A DNA stretch of 11,247 nucleotides, from NCBI GenBank assembly GCA_045580645.1, contig JAZNOG010000084.1:1-11247 (forward strand), in the 5' to 3' direction. Position 1 is the first letter of the stretch. The number at the start of each line of letters is the position of its first letter. The stretch is from HGM10836 sp045580645 (lineage in GTDB: Bacteria > Bacillota_I > Bacilli_A > RF39 > UBA660). Positions 1-6,246 of this stretch are shown one piece after another. Made by a program: the position numbers and the translations under genes. Below the pieces are notes generated by a model. That model saw only the letters and a list, made by a program, of their open reading frames with translations, searched no databases and was not told where the DNA came from.

Positions 1-25
1 TGATATGAACCCCGTTTCTTGGACA
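1..25 (+). repeat. IS left terminal inverted repeat
   Basis: The repeat contains TGA, two mismatched bases, TGAACCCC, five mismatched bases and TTGGACA. It matches the reverse complement of 1411-1435 at 18 of 25 positions. A shorter boundary (6 to 1430, starting TGAACCCC) was considered. The TGA at 1-3 also matches the other end and completes the TG...CA termini, so the longer version is preferred. Confidence 0.8.
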
Positions 26-41
26 TAGAAACGAGGTTTTT
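10..41 (+). terminator. Terminator-like hairpin in IS left end, covering the orfA SD
   Basis: Bases 10-19 pair with 27-36 (nine of ten positions, one C/A mismatch) around a 7-base loop, followed by five T (37-41). The 3' arm contains GAGG (33-36), the only plausible SD for the ATG at 44. The structure would therefore both stop transcription entering from outside and hide the ribosome binding site in any read-through RNA. The pairing is visible in the sequence. The protective role is inferred from similar devices known in other insertion sequences. Confidence 0.65.
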
Positions 42-43
42 AT

Positions 44-550
44 ATGAGCAAATTAACTTATGAAGATAAAATTAATTTATATAATGATAAAAAGCAAGGA
101 ATGTCTATAGGAAATTTATCAAGTAAATATAAAGTAAGAAAATGTGTTGTTAATTATTTAACAGCACTAATAGACATACATGGAATAGATATTCTAAGAA
201 CAACAAAAAACAAAAATCATACTAAAGATGAAAAATTAGAAGCAATTAATAGAGTTTTAATAAATGGTGAAGCTGTATGGGCTGTGGCATTGGATTTAGG
301 ACTATTAAGTTATGGGATGTTACAAAATTGGATTAAAAAATATAAAGAAAACGGTTATAATATAGTTGAACGAAAGCGAGGACGGTCAACTATGGCTAAA
401 GTAACGAAGAAAAAAGAAAATGAAACTAAGGATGAAAAGATTAAAAGATTAGAAAAAGAAAATGAATATTTAAAGGCAGAACTTGAATACTCAAAAAAAT
501 TGAGAGCCGTTGTTCAAGCAAGGAAGAATCAACAACAGAAGAAAAAGTAA
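44..550 (+). CDS. IS3-family transposase OrfA (DNA-binding subunit)
   Basis: This 168-residue protein is the sequence-specific DNA-binding part of the transposase. Two helix-turn-helix-like segments lie at about residues 5-45 and 60-100; the second contains WAVALDLGLLSYGMLQNWIKK. A basic linker follows (109-124). A charged coiled coil or leucine-zipper-like region (about 130-155, IKRLEKENEYLKAEL) is typical of OrfA oligomerisation. The 168-residue length suits IS150-like elements, whose OrfA is longer than that of IS2 or IS3. The start at 44 is supported by GAGG at 33-36, which lies inside the left-end hairpin. The gene ends in an A-rich stretch immediately before its TAA, where ribosomes can slip into orfB. 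Alone it probably acts as a regulator of transposition; the active enzyme is the OrfAB fusion. Confidence 0.9.
   Translation: MSKLTYEDKINLYNDKKQGMSIGNLSSKYKVRKCVVNYLTALIDIHGIDILRTTKNKNHTKDEKLEAINRVLINGEAVWAVALDLGLLSYGMLQNWIKKYKENGYNIVERKRGRSTMAKVTKKKENETKDEKIKRLEKENEYLKAELEYSKKLRAVVQARKNQQQKKK
541..547 (+). other. Probable -1 programmed frameshift site (orfA to orfB)
   Basis: G AAA AAG in the orfA reading frame lies directly before the orfA stop (548-550). A -1 slip here gives a fusion reading ...QQQKK-KVSVVSELRLKYS..., which matches the normal layout of IS150-like OrfAB proteins. The orfB frame is open from 490, so the two frames overlap by about 60 bases. AAGGAAG at 520-526 could act as an upstream stimulating SD, as in dnaX. 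A second slippery run, A AAA AAA at 493-499, is in the correct phase but would replace conserved-looking OrfA sequence, so it is less likely. Confidence 0.6.
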
Positions 551-585
551 GTGTTGTTAGTGAACTTCGGCTAAAATATTCATTA

Positions 586-1395
586 ATGATTCTTCTAAAA
601 ATATCAGGATTAAGTAAATCAACATTTTATTATACTTTAAGTAAAAATGATAAAGATAATAAAAATAAAGAAATAATAGATAAAATTAAAGAAATATTTT
701 TCTATCATAAAGAAAGATACGGATATAGAAGAATAACATTAGAACTAAAGAATCAAGGGTATAATGTAAATCATAAGAAAGTTTATCGTTTGATGGTAAA
801 ATTGGGATTAAAACCGCTAAAAAGAAATAGAAGAAAATATTCATCATATAAAGGAACAGTTGGTAGAATTGCTGATAATCACATTAACAGAGAATTTGAA
901 GCAGATAAACCAAATAAAAAATGGTATACAGATGTAACAGAATTTAATTTAAGAGGTGAAAAAGCATACCTATCTCCAATATTGGATGGTTATAATCAAG
1001 AAGTTATTTCTTATAACATATCTAAATCTCCTAATCTAGAACAAATAAATGATATGCTAAATAAAGCATTTAATAATAGAAATCTCGAGGGATTAATATT
1101 TCATTCTGATCAAGGATGGCAATATCAACATCAATCATATCAACAAAGATTAAAGAATAAAGGAATAAAACAAAGTATGTCTAGAAAAGGAAATAGTATG
1201 GATAATGGATTAATGGAAAACTTTTTTGGAATACTTAAAACAGAAATGTTTTATGATCAGGAAGATAATTATAAAACACTAGATGATTTAATAAAAGCAA
1301 TAGATGACTATATTTATTATTATAATTATGATAGAATTAAGACAAAATTAAAAGGACTGTCACCTGTTAATTACAGGTTACAATCCTCAAATTAG
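586..1395 (+). CDS. IS3-family transposase OrfB (DDE integrase)
   Basis: This is the catalytic half of the transposase, with an HTH_21-type N-terminal segment (about 20-75, containing ERYGYRRI) and an rve integrase core. The catalytic triad is visible: D116 in KKWYTDVTEF, D175 in FHSDQGWQY and E211 in GLMENFFGILK, with exactly 35 residues between the second Asp and the Glu (D-D-35-E). The 269-residue length from the ATG at 586 is normal. The frame is open upstream to 490 and continues through VVSELRLKYSLM, which is typical OrfB sequence. The protein is therefore most likely made as an OrfAB fusion by -1 frameshifting, and the ATG at 586 may not be a real start; no good SD precedes it. No disabling mutation is seen. 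Confidence 0.92.
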   Translation: MILLKISGLSKSTFYYTLSKNDKDNKNKEIIDKIKEIFFYHKERYGYRRITLELKNQGYNVNHKKVYRLMVKLGLKPLKRNRRKYSSYKGTVGRIADNHINREFEADKPNKKWYTDVTEFNLRGEKAYLSPILDGYNQEVISYNISKSPNLEQINDMLNKAFNNRNLEGLIFHSDQGWQYQHQSYQQRLKNKGIKQSMSRKGNSMDNGLMENFFGILKTEMFYDQEDNYKTLDDLIKAIDDYIYYYNYDRIKTKLKGLSPVNYRLQSSN

Positions 1396-1410
1396 AAACT
1401 ATTTATAAAC

Positions 1411-1435
1411 TGTCCAACTTTTGGGGTTCAGTTCA
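1411..1435 (-). repeat. IS right terminal inverted repeat
   Basis: The reverse complement begins TGAACTGAACCCC and ends TTGGACA, and it pairs with 1-25. It begins 15 bases after the orfB stop codon, the usual compact arrangement of IS3 elements. Confidence 0.8.
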
Positions 1436-1453
1436 TTCTTTATCTTTTTTTTC

Positions 1454-1477
1454 TTTTATTATTCTGAAATAATAAAA
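1454..1477. promoter_or_regulatory. Perfect AT palindrome upstream of the ZIP gene (possible operator)
   Basis: TTTTATTATT (1454-1463) is perfectly complementary to 1468-1477 with a CTGA centre. No T-run follows on either strand, so it does not look like a terminator. A possible -10 box, TATACT (1479-1484), starts one base later, so the palindrome covers the expected -35 region. A repressor site, for example for a metal sensor, would suit a metal transporter gene. The regulator is unknown and I do not recognise a known box. Confidence 0.35.
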
Positions 1478-1500
1478 ATATACTTATAGTGGTGATTATT

Positions 1501-2253
1501 TTGTATAGTTTCTTTATTCCTTTTATTTTATCGTCTATTGCTGGGTTTTCTACACTAATAGGTTTTTTTCTTATTTTTATTAAAAATAAGGAAAACAATT
1601 TAATTATTCCTTCTTCGTTAGCTTTTGCTAGTGGCGTTATGTTTTTTTTATCTATTGTTGATTTAGTTCCTCATGGATATCAGTTCTTCCTCTCTAAATT
1701 TAACAATATTTTTGGAATTTTTTTATCTTTGTTTTTTATGGTTTTTGGTATAATTATTACTGTCATTATTGATAAATTTTTACCTATTAAAAATTATAAT
1801 AGTAATAATTTATACAAAGTAGGCATTTTTTCTATGCTTGCAATCATTATCCATAATATTCCCGAAGGGATTGCTACTTTTATTACATCTAGCAGTGATA
1901 TTAATTTAGGAATTAAATTGGTTGTCGCCATTACTTTTCATAACATTCCTGAGGGAATTAGTATTGCTCTTCCTATTTATTATTCTACTAAAAGCAAAAA
2001 GAAAGCATTTTTTTATACTTTGTTATCTGGAATATCTGAACCCTTCGGTGCACTTATAACTTATTTATTTTTAGGTCCTTATATAACTAATGTTCTTATT
2101 GGTTCTTTATTTAATTTGATTGCAGGTATTATGTTTTATATTGCGCTTTATGAACTTTTGCCCACTTCTTTAAACTACAAAAATTATAATTTAACTTTTT
2201 TTTGGTTTTTATTAGGAATTTTATTTATTCTTTTTTCTAGTATTTTCTTTTAA
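1501..2253 (+). CDS. ZIP-family divalent metal (probably zinc) transporter
   Basis: This 250-residue integral membrane protein has about eight hydrophobic helices and is predicted to import Zn2+ or related divalent metals across the cytoplasmic membrane. The hallmark ZIP metal-site motifs of the two central helices are present: HNIPEG at residues 118-123 and again at 147-152, followed by GISEPFGAL (E180). The size and the double HNxPEG motif resemble bacterial ZupT. The start is taken as TTG at 1501 because GTGGTGAT (1490-1497) reads as the SD. The upstream in-frame GTG codons at 1489 and 1492 would lie inside that SD. The IS element ends 65 bases upstream and may have changed its expression. 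The gene stands alone on this strand and converges on the dCMP deaminase across a shared terminator. Confidence 0.85.
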   Translation: MYSFFIPFILSSIAGFSTLIGFFLIFIKNKENNLIIPSSLAFASGVMFFLSIVDLVPHGYQFFLSKFNNIFGIFLSLFFMVFGIIITVIIDKFLPIKNYNSNNLYKVGIFSMLAIIIHNIPEGIATFITSSSDINLGIKLVVAITFHNIPEGISIALPIYYSTKSKKKAFFYTLLSGISEPFGALITYLFLGPYITNVLIGSLFNLIAGIMFYIALYELLPTSLNYKNYNLTFFWFLLGILFILFSSIFF

Positions 2254-2264
2254 TTTATTTTTTT

Positions 2265-2312
2265 AAAAAAAAGAATTAGATATTTTATATTGAAATATCT
2301 AATTCTATTTTT
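2265..2312. terminator. Bidirectional rho-independent terminator
   Basis: A 14-bp perfect stem (2272-2285 with 2293-2306) has a 7-base loop. It is flanked by eight A on the left (2265-2272) and ATTTTT on the right (2307-2312), so it works as hairpin plus T-run in both directions. It serves the ZIP gene (+) and the dCMP deaminase operon (-). On the minus strand the first arm encodes the last residues of the deaminase, and the stop codon (2287-2285) straddles the loop and the second arm. Confidence 0.85.
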
Positions 2313-2782
2313 GAATTATTTGTATTTAATTGTCTATATTTAACACCACATGTATCAAGCATTTTTTTAGATGCAATCACTGCTTCTGTATCTTTATATT
2401 TATCAGATAAATAAATTATTTCTTTAATTCCTGATTGAATAATTAATTTTGTGCATTCGTTACAAGGAAATAAAGCAACATAAATTTTAGCTTGTTCTAA
2501 ATCTTTTCTTGAACCTCTATAGTTTAAAATGGCATTCATCTCTGCATGACATACATACAAATATTTTGTTTCCAAAGGTTTCCCTTCCCTTTCCCAAGGG
2601 AAAGAATCATCATTATAACCATTTGGTGCACCATTATATCCAATTGATAAGATTCTGTTATCTAATCCTACAATACATGCTCCCACCTGAGTGCTTGGGT
2701 CTTTGCTTCTTTTGGCAGATAATTTTGCAACTGCCATAAAATATTCATCCCATGTTAAATATTCTTTTCTTTTACTACTCAT
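2285..2782 (-). CDS. Deoxycytidylate (dCMP) deaminase
   Basis: The enzyme converts dCMP to dUMP, supplying thymidylate synthase with substrate in the cytoplasm. This 165-residue protein has the zinc-dependent deaminase signature: H79-A-E81 (VCHAEMNAI; zinc ligand plus proton-shuttle Glu) and C107-x2-C110 (LFPCNEC). The N-terminal features of the dCMP deaminase/ComEB group are also there (TWDEYFMAVA, DPSTQVGACIV, GYNGAPNG). Its ATG lies inside the end of the upstream membrane protein gene (ATGAGTAG, 8-base overlap), with AAAGGAG just before, so the two are translationally coupled. It is the last gene of an operon behind an ABC transporter. That pairing has no obvious metabolic logic and may simply reflect compact gene packing. 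Other deaminase subfamilies such as riboflavin RibD or tRNA TadA fit less well, because the long insert before HAE (GYNGAPNG to VCHAE) is typical of dCMP deaminase. Confidence 0.9.
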   Translation of the reverse strand: MSSKRKEYLTWDEYFMAVAKLSAKRSKDPSTQVGACIVGLDNRILSIGYNGAPNGYNDDSFPWEREGKPLETKYLYVCHAEMNAILNYRGSRKDLEQAKIYVALFPCNECTKLIIQSGIKEIIYLSDKYKDTEAVIASKKMLDTCGVKYRQLNTNNSKIELDISI

Positions 2783-3329
2783 ATTCTACTCCTTTTGTTA
2801 ATAAAACAATTTTTCCATCTTTACTTTTTTTAGTTAATATTACTAATATATCTATTAGTGATATAGACATTATTATAATTGTTAATATATTGATTGGACT
2901 TTTATATAAAATTATTCCAGCACACGATATAATCATAAATATTATAAATCTTATATAGTTTTTGGAGATAATATTTTGTCCTCCAATAATGCCAAGTAAT
3001 AGTGTTATTACTATACATATATTTTTGTTTATAATTGTTTCTTTATTAAAATCTTTGTCTTTTAACTGTTTATTTAATTTTTTTGCTTGTAACAATTGTT
3101 TAATTAAGATAACAAAGTTGCTAATTAAAATTATTGCAAAGAATCCTAATAGAATGTATCCAATTACTTGTTTTAGTTTGCTATCACTTATGTCATTTAC
3201 TATGGGAAATGGTATTATTTGGATAGATAATTCTGTGCTTATTAAAATTACTATTGGTAAAAAGATAAACATTACAATGCTAAAATTTGTTTTTATTTTA
3301 TTTTCTAGTTTTGCTATTTCCTTGTTCAT
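2775..3329 (-). CDS. Five-helix membrane protein of unknown function
   Basis: I do not recognise this 184-residue protein. It begins with a short charged segment (1-14). Hydrophobic helices follow at about 15-38, 54-78, 102-117, 124-142 and 146-166, with a lysine-rich loop (81-100, AKKLNKQLKDKD) between the second and third and a short polar tail. No enzyme motif is visible. The gene starts 7 bases after the stop of the ABC transporter gene, with a GGAG SD lying in that gene's last codons. Its 3' end overlaps the dCMP deaminase start by 8 bases. It is therefore cotranscribed and could be an accessory subunit of the transporter, but nothing in its sequence proves this. Confidence 0.75.
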   Translation of the reverse strand: MNKEIAKLENKIKTNFSIVMFIFLPIVILISTELSIQIIPFPIVNDISDSKLKQVIGYILLGFFAIILISNFVILIKQLLQAKKLNKQLKDKDFNKETIINKNICIVITLLLGIIGGQNIISKNYIRFIIFMIISCAGIILYKSPINILTIIIMSISLIDILVILTKKSKDGKIVLLTKGVEYE

Positions 3330-3336
3330 TACTACT

Positions 3337-5628
3337 CTACTCCGTTCTTAGTGCTTCAACCGGATCTTTTTTACTTGCTATTTTTGCAGGTATAGAACCA
3401 CCAATTAAAGTTATTACTATACTTATTATCAACATTATTATAACATGTTTTATATTCATTTGTGCAACATTATCTAAATCTGTTAAATTTTTTAAAATTG
3501 AGTTTACTGGGAAGATTAAAAGTCTTGCTATTAAGATTCCCATAAGTCCTGATGTTAATCCTATAATGAATGTTTCGGCATTAAATACTCTTCTAATATC
3601 TTTTTTACGTGCTCCAAGAGATCTTAAAATGCCAATTTCTTTGGTTCTTTCAAGCACAGATATGTAAGTTATAATACCTATCATAATTCCAGATACGACT
3701 AGTGAAATTGCGGAAAATGCAATTAGGACATATGTTATGGCGTCCATTATACCACCTGATAGTGATACCATAGTTTGAGCCATATCAGTGTATACTACTT
3801 TGTTTTCATCTTCTTTATTTTCATTATATTTATCTAAGTAATTTAGAACTTGTTCTTTATCATCAAAATTGTTTGGATAAATAGATATTGCATAAGGAAC
3901 ATCTTTTGCTCCAAAGTATAATAACATTTGCTCTTTTTCTTCTTCTGTTAAATCTTGCATAGTTAAAACATTATAGTTTTGTTTTTGTTGTTCTTTTACT
4001 ATTTTTGATGTGCTATTTTTTTCTATTACATATTCTATTAAATCATTTGTATATAAAATTCTTCCTGTTGTAGTTGTTGTAAATGATGCTTCAGCATTAC
4101 TTAGTGCATTATCACTTTTAGCACGTATTACTCCTACTACTTTTAGGGTAATAGCATTTTTACTTTTATACATTTCTTCTAATGATGTATTCATCATAAA
4201 AAATCCATTTGTTTCTTTGTAATAATCATCGTTTAAAATTATTTTTATTTCTTTTCCAAGTAGTTTTTCTATATTTATTTCTTTATCCTCTATTCCAAAC
4301 ATTTTTAAGATGTTTTTATCTAAACGATTTCTATAGTCTAGTTCAACAACTATTTCATTTTTGTTTTCTGGAAGTGTTCCTTCTAGAAGGTCATAGCCTT
4401 TTTCTAAGTATGTTTCATCACTTTCTGTTTTTGTTGGAAGGGCAATAAAACTTGATGTATCTACTATAGATATATTACCATTATTTTTTATTAAGGCATT
4501 AAGGCCGGTGAATCTAGTATAAGATATACCATAAACTAATTTTTTATCTATATTTTTTATATAATTTAAGTATTCTTCAGTAAAGATATTATTATGAATT
4601 ATTGTTTCTTCTTCAATACTGTATGAATAAACTTTTTTATCATCTATTTTTTGATTATTTAATTTTTCTTGTTCTTTCGCTAATTCTTCCATATCAATTT
4701 CTGCAGCTTGTCTTGAAATTAGTATTGGAAATGATGATAATGTATCACTTTCAAATTTATCTATTTGAATATCAAATCCATTTGATAAGGCTAGGATAAG
4801 TGATATTCCAATGATACCTATACTTGATGCAAAGGCGGTAAGAAGTGTTCTTCCTTTTTTAGTGAAGATATTGTTTAGTGATAATTTTAGTGCTGTTAAA
4901 AATGACATTGCAGTCTTTTTAAATTTGTAATCATCTTTTGTTTCTTCATTTTCATATGGATTAGAATCACTAGTTATTTTTCCATCTTTTAAAGTAACAA
5001 TTCTTGTAGAGTATTCTTTTGCTAGTTCTTCATTATGTGTAACCATAATTACTAATTTTTCTTTTGCTACTTCTTTTATAAGTTCCATGATGTCTTTACT
5101 TGTTTTAGAGTCTAGGGCACCGGTTGGTTCATCCGCTAAAATTATATCAGGATTATTTACTAAGGCTCTTGCTATTGCAACTCTTTGCATTTGTCCGCCT
5201 GATAATTGATTTGGTTTTTTATGCATATGATCTTTTAATCCAACTTTTTTTAGAACCTCGATTGCTTTTTTTCTTCTTGTTTTTTTACTTACTCCGCTTA
5301 ATGTTAAACTCATTTCTACATTGTTTAAAATAGAAATGTGTGTTATTAGGTTGTAACTTTGGAAGATAAAACCAATACAGTTATTACGATAAGTGTCCCA
5401 TGAGCTATCTTTATATTCTTTTGTTGATACTCCATTTATTATTAGGTCACCACTATCATATTTATCTAGTCCTCCAACTATATTTAGGAATGTTGTTTTT
5501 CCAGATCCTGATGTTCCTAAAATAGAAACAAATTCATTTTTTCTAAATTTTAAACTAATATCATCTAGAGCTTTTTGAGTAAAATCTCCTATTTTGTAAC
5601 TTTTGCTAATATTTTTGATTTCTAACAT
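3337..5628 (-). CDS. MacB-like ABC transporter, ATPase fused to FtsX-type permease
   Basis: This 763-residue fusion has an N-terminal ABC ATPase of the LolD/MacB class (about 1-225): Walker A GTSGSGKTT (38-46), Q-loop Q90, signature LSGGQ (142-146), Walker B IILADEP (162-168) and H-loop H198. The permease part starts with one transmembrane helix (about 262-284). A large extracytoplasmic domain follows (about 285-625). Three C-terminal helices lie near 629-657, 687-706 and 728-745, with the FtsX-domain signature ERTKEIGILRSLGARKKDI after the first. Family members are mechanotransmission transporters that export peptides, antibiotics or lipoproteins, or act in envelope signalling; the substrate here cannot be read from sequence. 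No partner outer-membrane or two-component genes are nearby. The start at 5628 is preceded by a full SD (AAGGAGG, 5641-5635). It leads the operon with the five-helix membrane protein and dCMP deaminase. Confidence 0.9.
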   Translation of the reverse strand: MLEIKNISKSYKIGDFTQKALDDISLKFRKNEFVSILGTSGSGKTTFLNIVGGLDKYDSGDLIINGVSTKEYKDSSWDTYRNNCIGFIFQSYNLITHISILNNVEMSLTLSGVSKKTRRKKAIEVLKKVGLKDHMHKKPNQLSGGQMQRVAIARALVNNPDIILADEPTGALDSKTSKDIMELIKEVAKEKLVIMVTHNEELAKEYSTRIVTLKDGKITSDSNPYENEETKDDYKFKKTAMSFLTALKLSLNNIFTKKGRTLLTAFASSIGIIGISLILALSNGFDIQIDKFESDTLSSFPILISRQAAEIDMEELAKEQEKLNNQKIDDKKVYSYSIEEETIIHNNIFTEEYLNYIKNIDKKLVYGISYTRFTGLNALIKNNGNISIVDTSSFIALPTKTESDETYLEKGYDLLEGTLPENKNEIVVELDYRNRLDKNILKMFGIEDKEINIEKLLGKEIKIILNDDYYKETNGFFMMNTSLEEMYKSKNAITLKVVGVIRAKSDNALSNAEASFTTTTTGRILYTNDLIEYVIEKNSTSKIVKEQQKQNYNVLTMQDLTEEEKEQMLLYFGAKDVPYAISIYPNNFDDKEQVLNYLDKYNENKEDENKVVYTDMAQTMVSLSGGIMDAITYVLIAFSAISLVVSGIMIGIITYISVLERTKEIGILRSLGARKKDIRRVFNAETFIIGLTSGLMGILIARLLIFPVNSILKNLTDLDNVAQMNIKHVIIMLIISIVITLIGGSIPAKIASKKDPVEALRTE

Positions 5629-5646
5629 ATTTGTCCTCCTTATATA

Positions 5647-5652
5647 ATTATA
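5647..5652 (-). promoter_or_regulatory. Candidate -10 box for the ABC transporter operon
   Basis: The minus strand reads TATAAT here, 18 bases upstream of the ATG at 5628, with only a weak -35 candidate (TGTAAA) 16 bases further upstream. The short distance would put the transcript start at the edge of the SD, so the overlapping TATTAT (5655-5650) is an alternative. Confidence 0.4.
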
Positions 5653-5735
5653 ATACGCACGCTTTTGTTTTACACCTGGTTTTTTTATTATTTTTTTTTA
5701 TTTTTTTTCATATTCTTTATTAAGGATGTGATTTT

Positions 5736-5939
5736 GTGAAGTTAATTTGTGTTTGTCTTTTAGTTTTAAATAATTTATTTGGTTTTAATACTTTAAATAG
5801 TTCTTATGATAATATACCCGAGGAAACTAAAGAAGTTGTAAATAAAGAAAATAAAAATGGTATGTTAATTGCACTTCTAGGAGCACTTGTTATTTTAGAA
5901 ATTGGACTTATTTATAAAAAGAAAAAGATTAAACTATAA
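5736..5939 (+). CDS. Small membrane protein (67 aa), unknown function
   Basis: The product is a microprotein with a hydrophobic N-terminus (about 1-19, signal-peptide or anchor-like), a short acidic polar stretch (about 21-41, DNIPEETKEVVNKENKN), a transmembrane helix (43-60) and a basic tail (KKKKIKL). The predicted layout puts the polar stretch outside the cell if the N-terminus is cleaved or inserted. It starts at GTG (5736) behind AAGGATGTGAT (5722-5732), a near-complete SD at good spacing, which supports a real gene despite its size. The C-terminal shape resembles a sortase-anchored tail, but no LPxTG-like motif sits at the proper place. It is transcribed divergently from the ABC operon and converges on the 100-residue membrane protein with a 4-base gap. 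I do not recognise a family. Confidence 0.6.
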   Translation: MKLICVCLLVLNNLFGFNTLNSSYDNIPEETKEVVNKENKNGMLIALLGALVILEIGLIYKKKKIKL

Positions 5940-5943
5940 CCTT

Positions 5944-6246
5944 TTACTTCTTTTTTATGAAATATCTTATTAGGTAGTATAAAAAGGCAATAAATGCTCC
6001 TACTAAAACCCAGGATAAAATATCATATATTATTCCACTACTGTATTTGTCTATTATATTAAAAATAGAACTTGGTAAATAATTATTTATTAAACTGTTT
6101 AACTCACCTATTCCTAGATGGTCTCCAATGTAATGAACTATTCTAAAAAATATTTCTATAATTCCTATTAGGTATACTAAAAATTTTATATCTTTAAATA
6201 GTATAACTACTAATATAACTAAAATTAATAAAACTGCTAAATCCAT
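5944..6246 (-). CDS. Small membrane protein (100 aa), unknown function
   Basis: Hydrophobic helices lie at about 2-18 and 21-36 and at 76-96. Between them is an amphipathic middle (about 40-70, with GIGELNSLINNYLPSS), and the C-terminus is KKK. No family is recognised. The ATG shares one base with the stop of the CofE-type gene (TAATG), and GAGGTGA in the last codons of that gene is its SD. The two are therefore translationally coupled and probably made in fixed proportion. This suggests a membrane partner or a function linked to the ligase, but only context supports that. Confidence 0.7.
   Translation of the reverse strand: MDLAVLLILVILVVILFKDIKFLVYLIGIIEIFFRIVHYIGDHLGIGELNSLINNYLPSSIFNIIDKYSSGIIYDILSWVLVGAFIAFLYYLIRYFIKKK

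Larger units (their letters stand above)
1..1435 (+). mobile_element. Complete IS3-family (IS150-like) insertion sequence
   Basis: The element is bounded by imperfect 25-bp terminal inverted repeats at 1-25 and 1411-1435. Eighteen of 25 positions match, including TGAACCCC and TTGGACA, and the ends are TG...CA as usual for this family. Inside are a helix-turn-helix orfA and a DDE integrase orfB in the -1 frame, the classic two-ORF IS3 layout. The length of 1435 bp fits the family. Both ORFs look intact, so it may be active. The left end coincides with the first base of the window, so a target-site duplication cannot be checked. The right end lies 65 bp upstream of the ZIP transporter start codon. 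Assignment to the IS150 subgroup is inference from the repeat sequence and the long orfA. Confidence 0.9.

Noticed and set aside
1..5. Target-site duplication around the IS with ends at 6 and 1430
   Set aside because: The flanks (ATA and GTT) do not match, and the inverted repeat extends to 1 and 1435, so the left flank is outside the window.
19..46. Internal promoter with -35 TTGGAC in the left repeat and -10 TATATG at 41-46
   Set aside because: The -10 would overlap the orfA start codon and transcription would begin inside the gene.
2509..5578. Several open frames of 60-130 codons on the + strand across the minus-strand operon, and similar ones at 6710-7324
   Set aside because: They lie opposite strongly supported genes, lack SD sequences and have hydrophobic, biased compositions typical of antisense shadows.
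5811..5936. Sortase sorting signal in the 67-residue protein (IPEET, hydrophobic helix, KKKK tail)
   Set aside because: IPEET is not a good LPxTG match and lies too far (about 12 residues) from the membrane helix.
5916..5956. Bidirectional terminator between the two small membrane protein genes
   Set aside because: Only a weak all-A/T pairing with mismatches can be drawn between the A-rich and T-rich stretches; both are coding.
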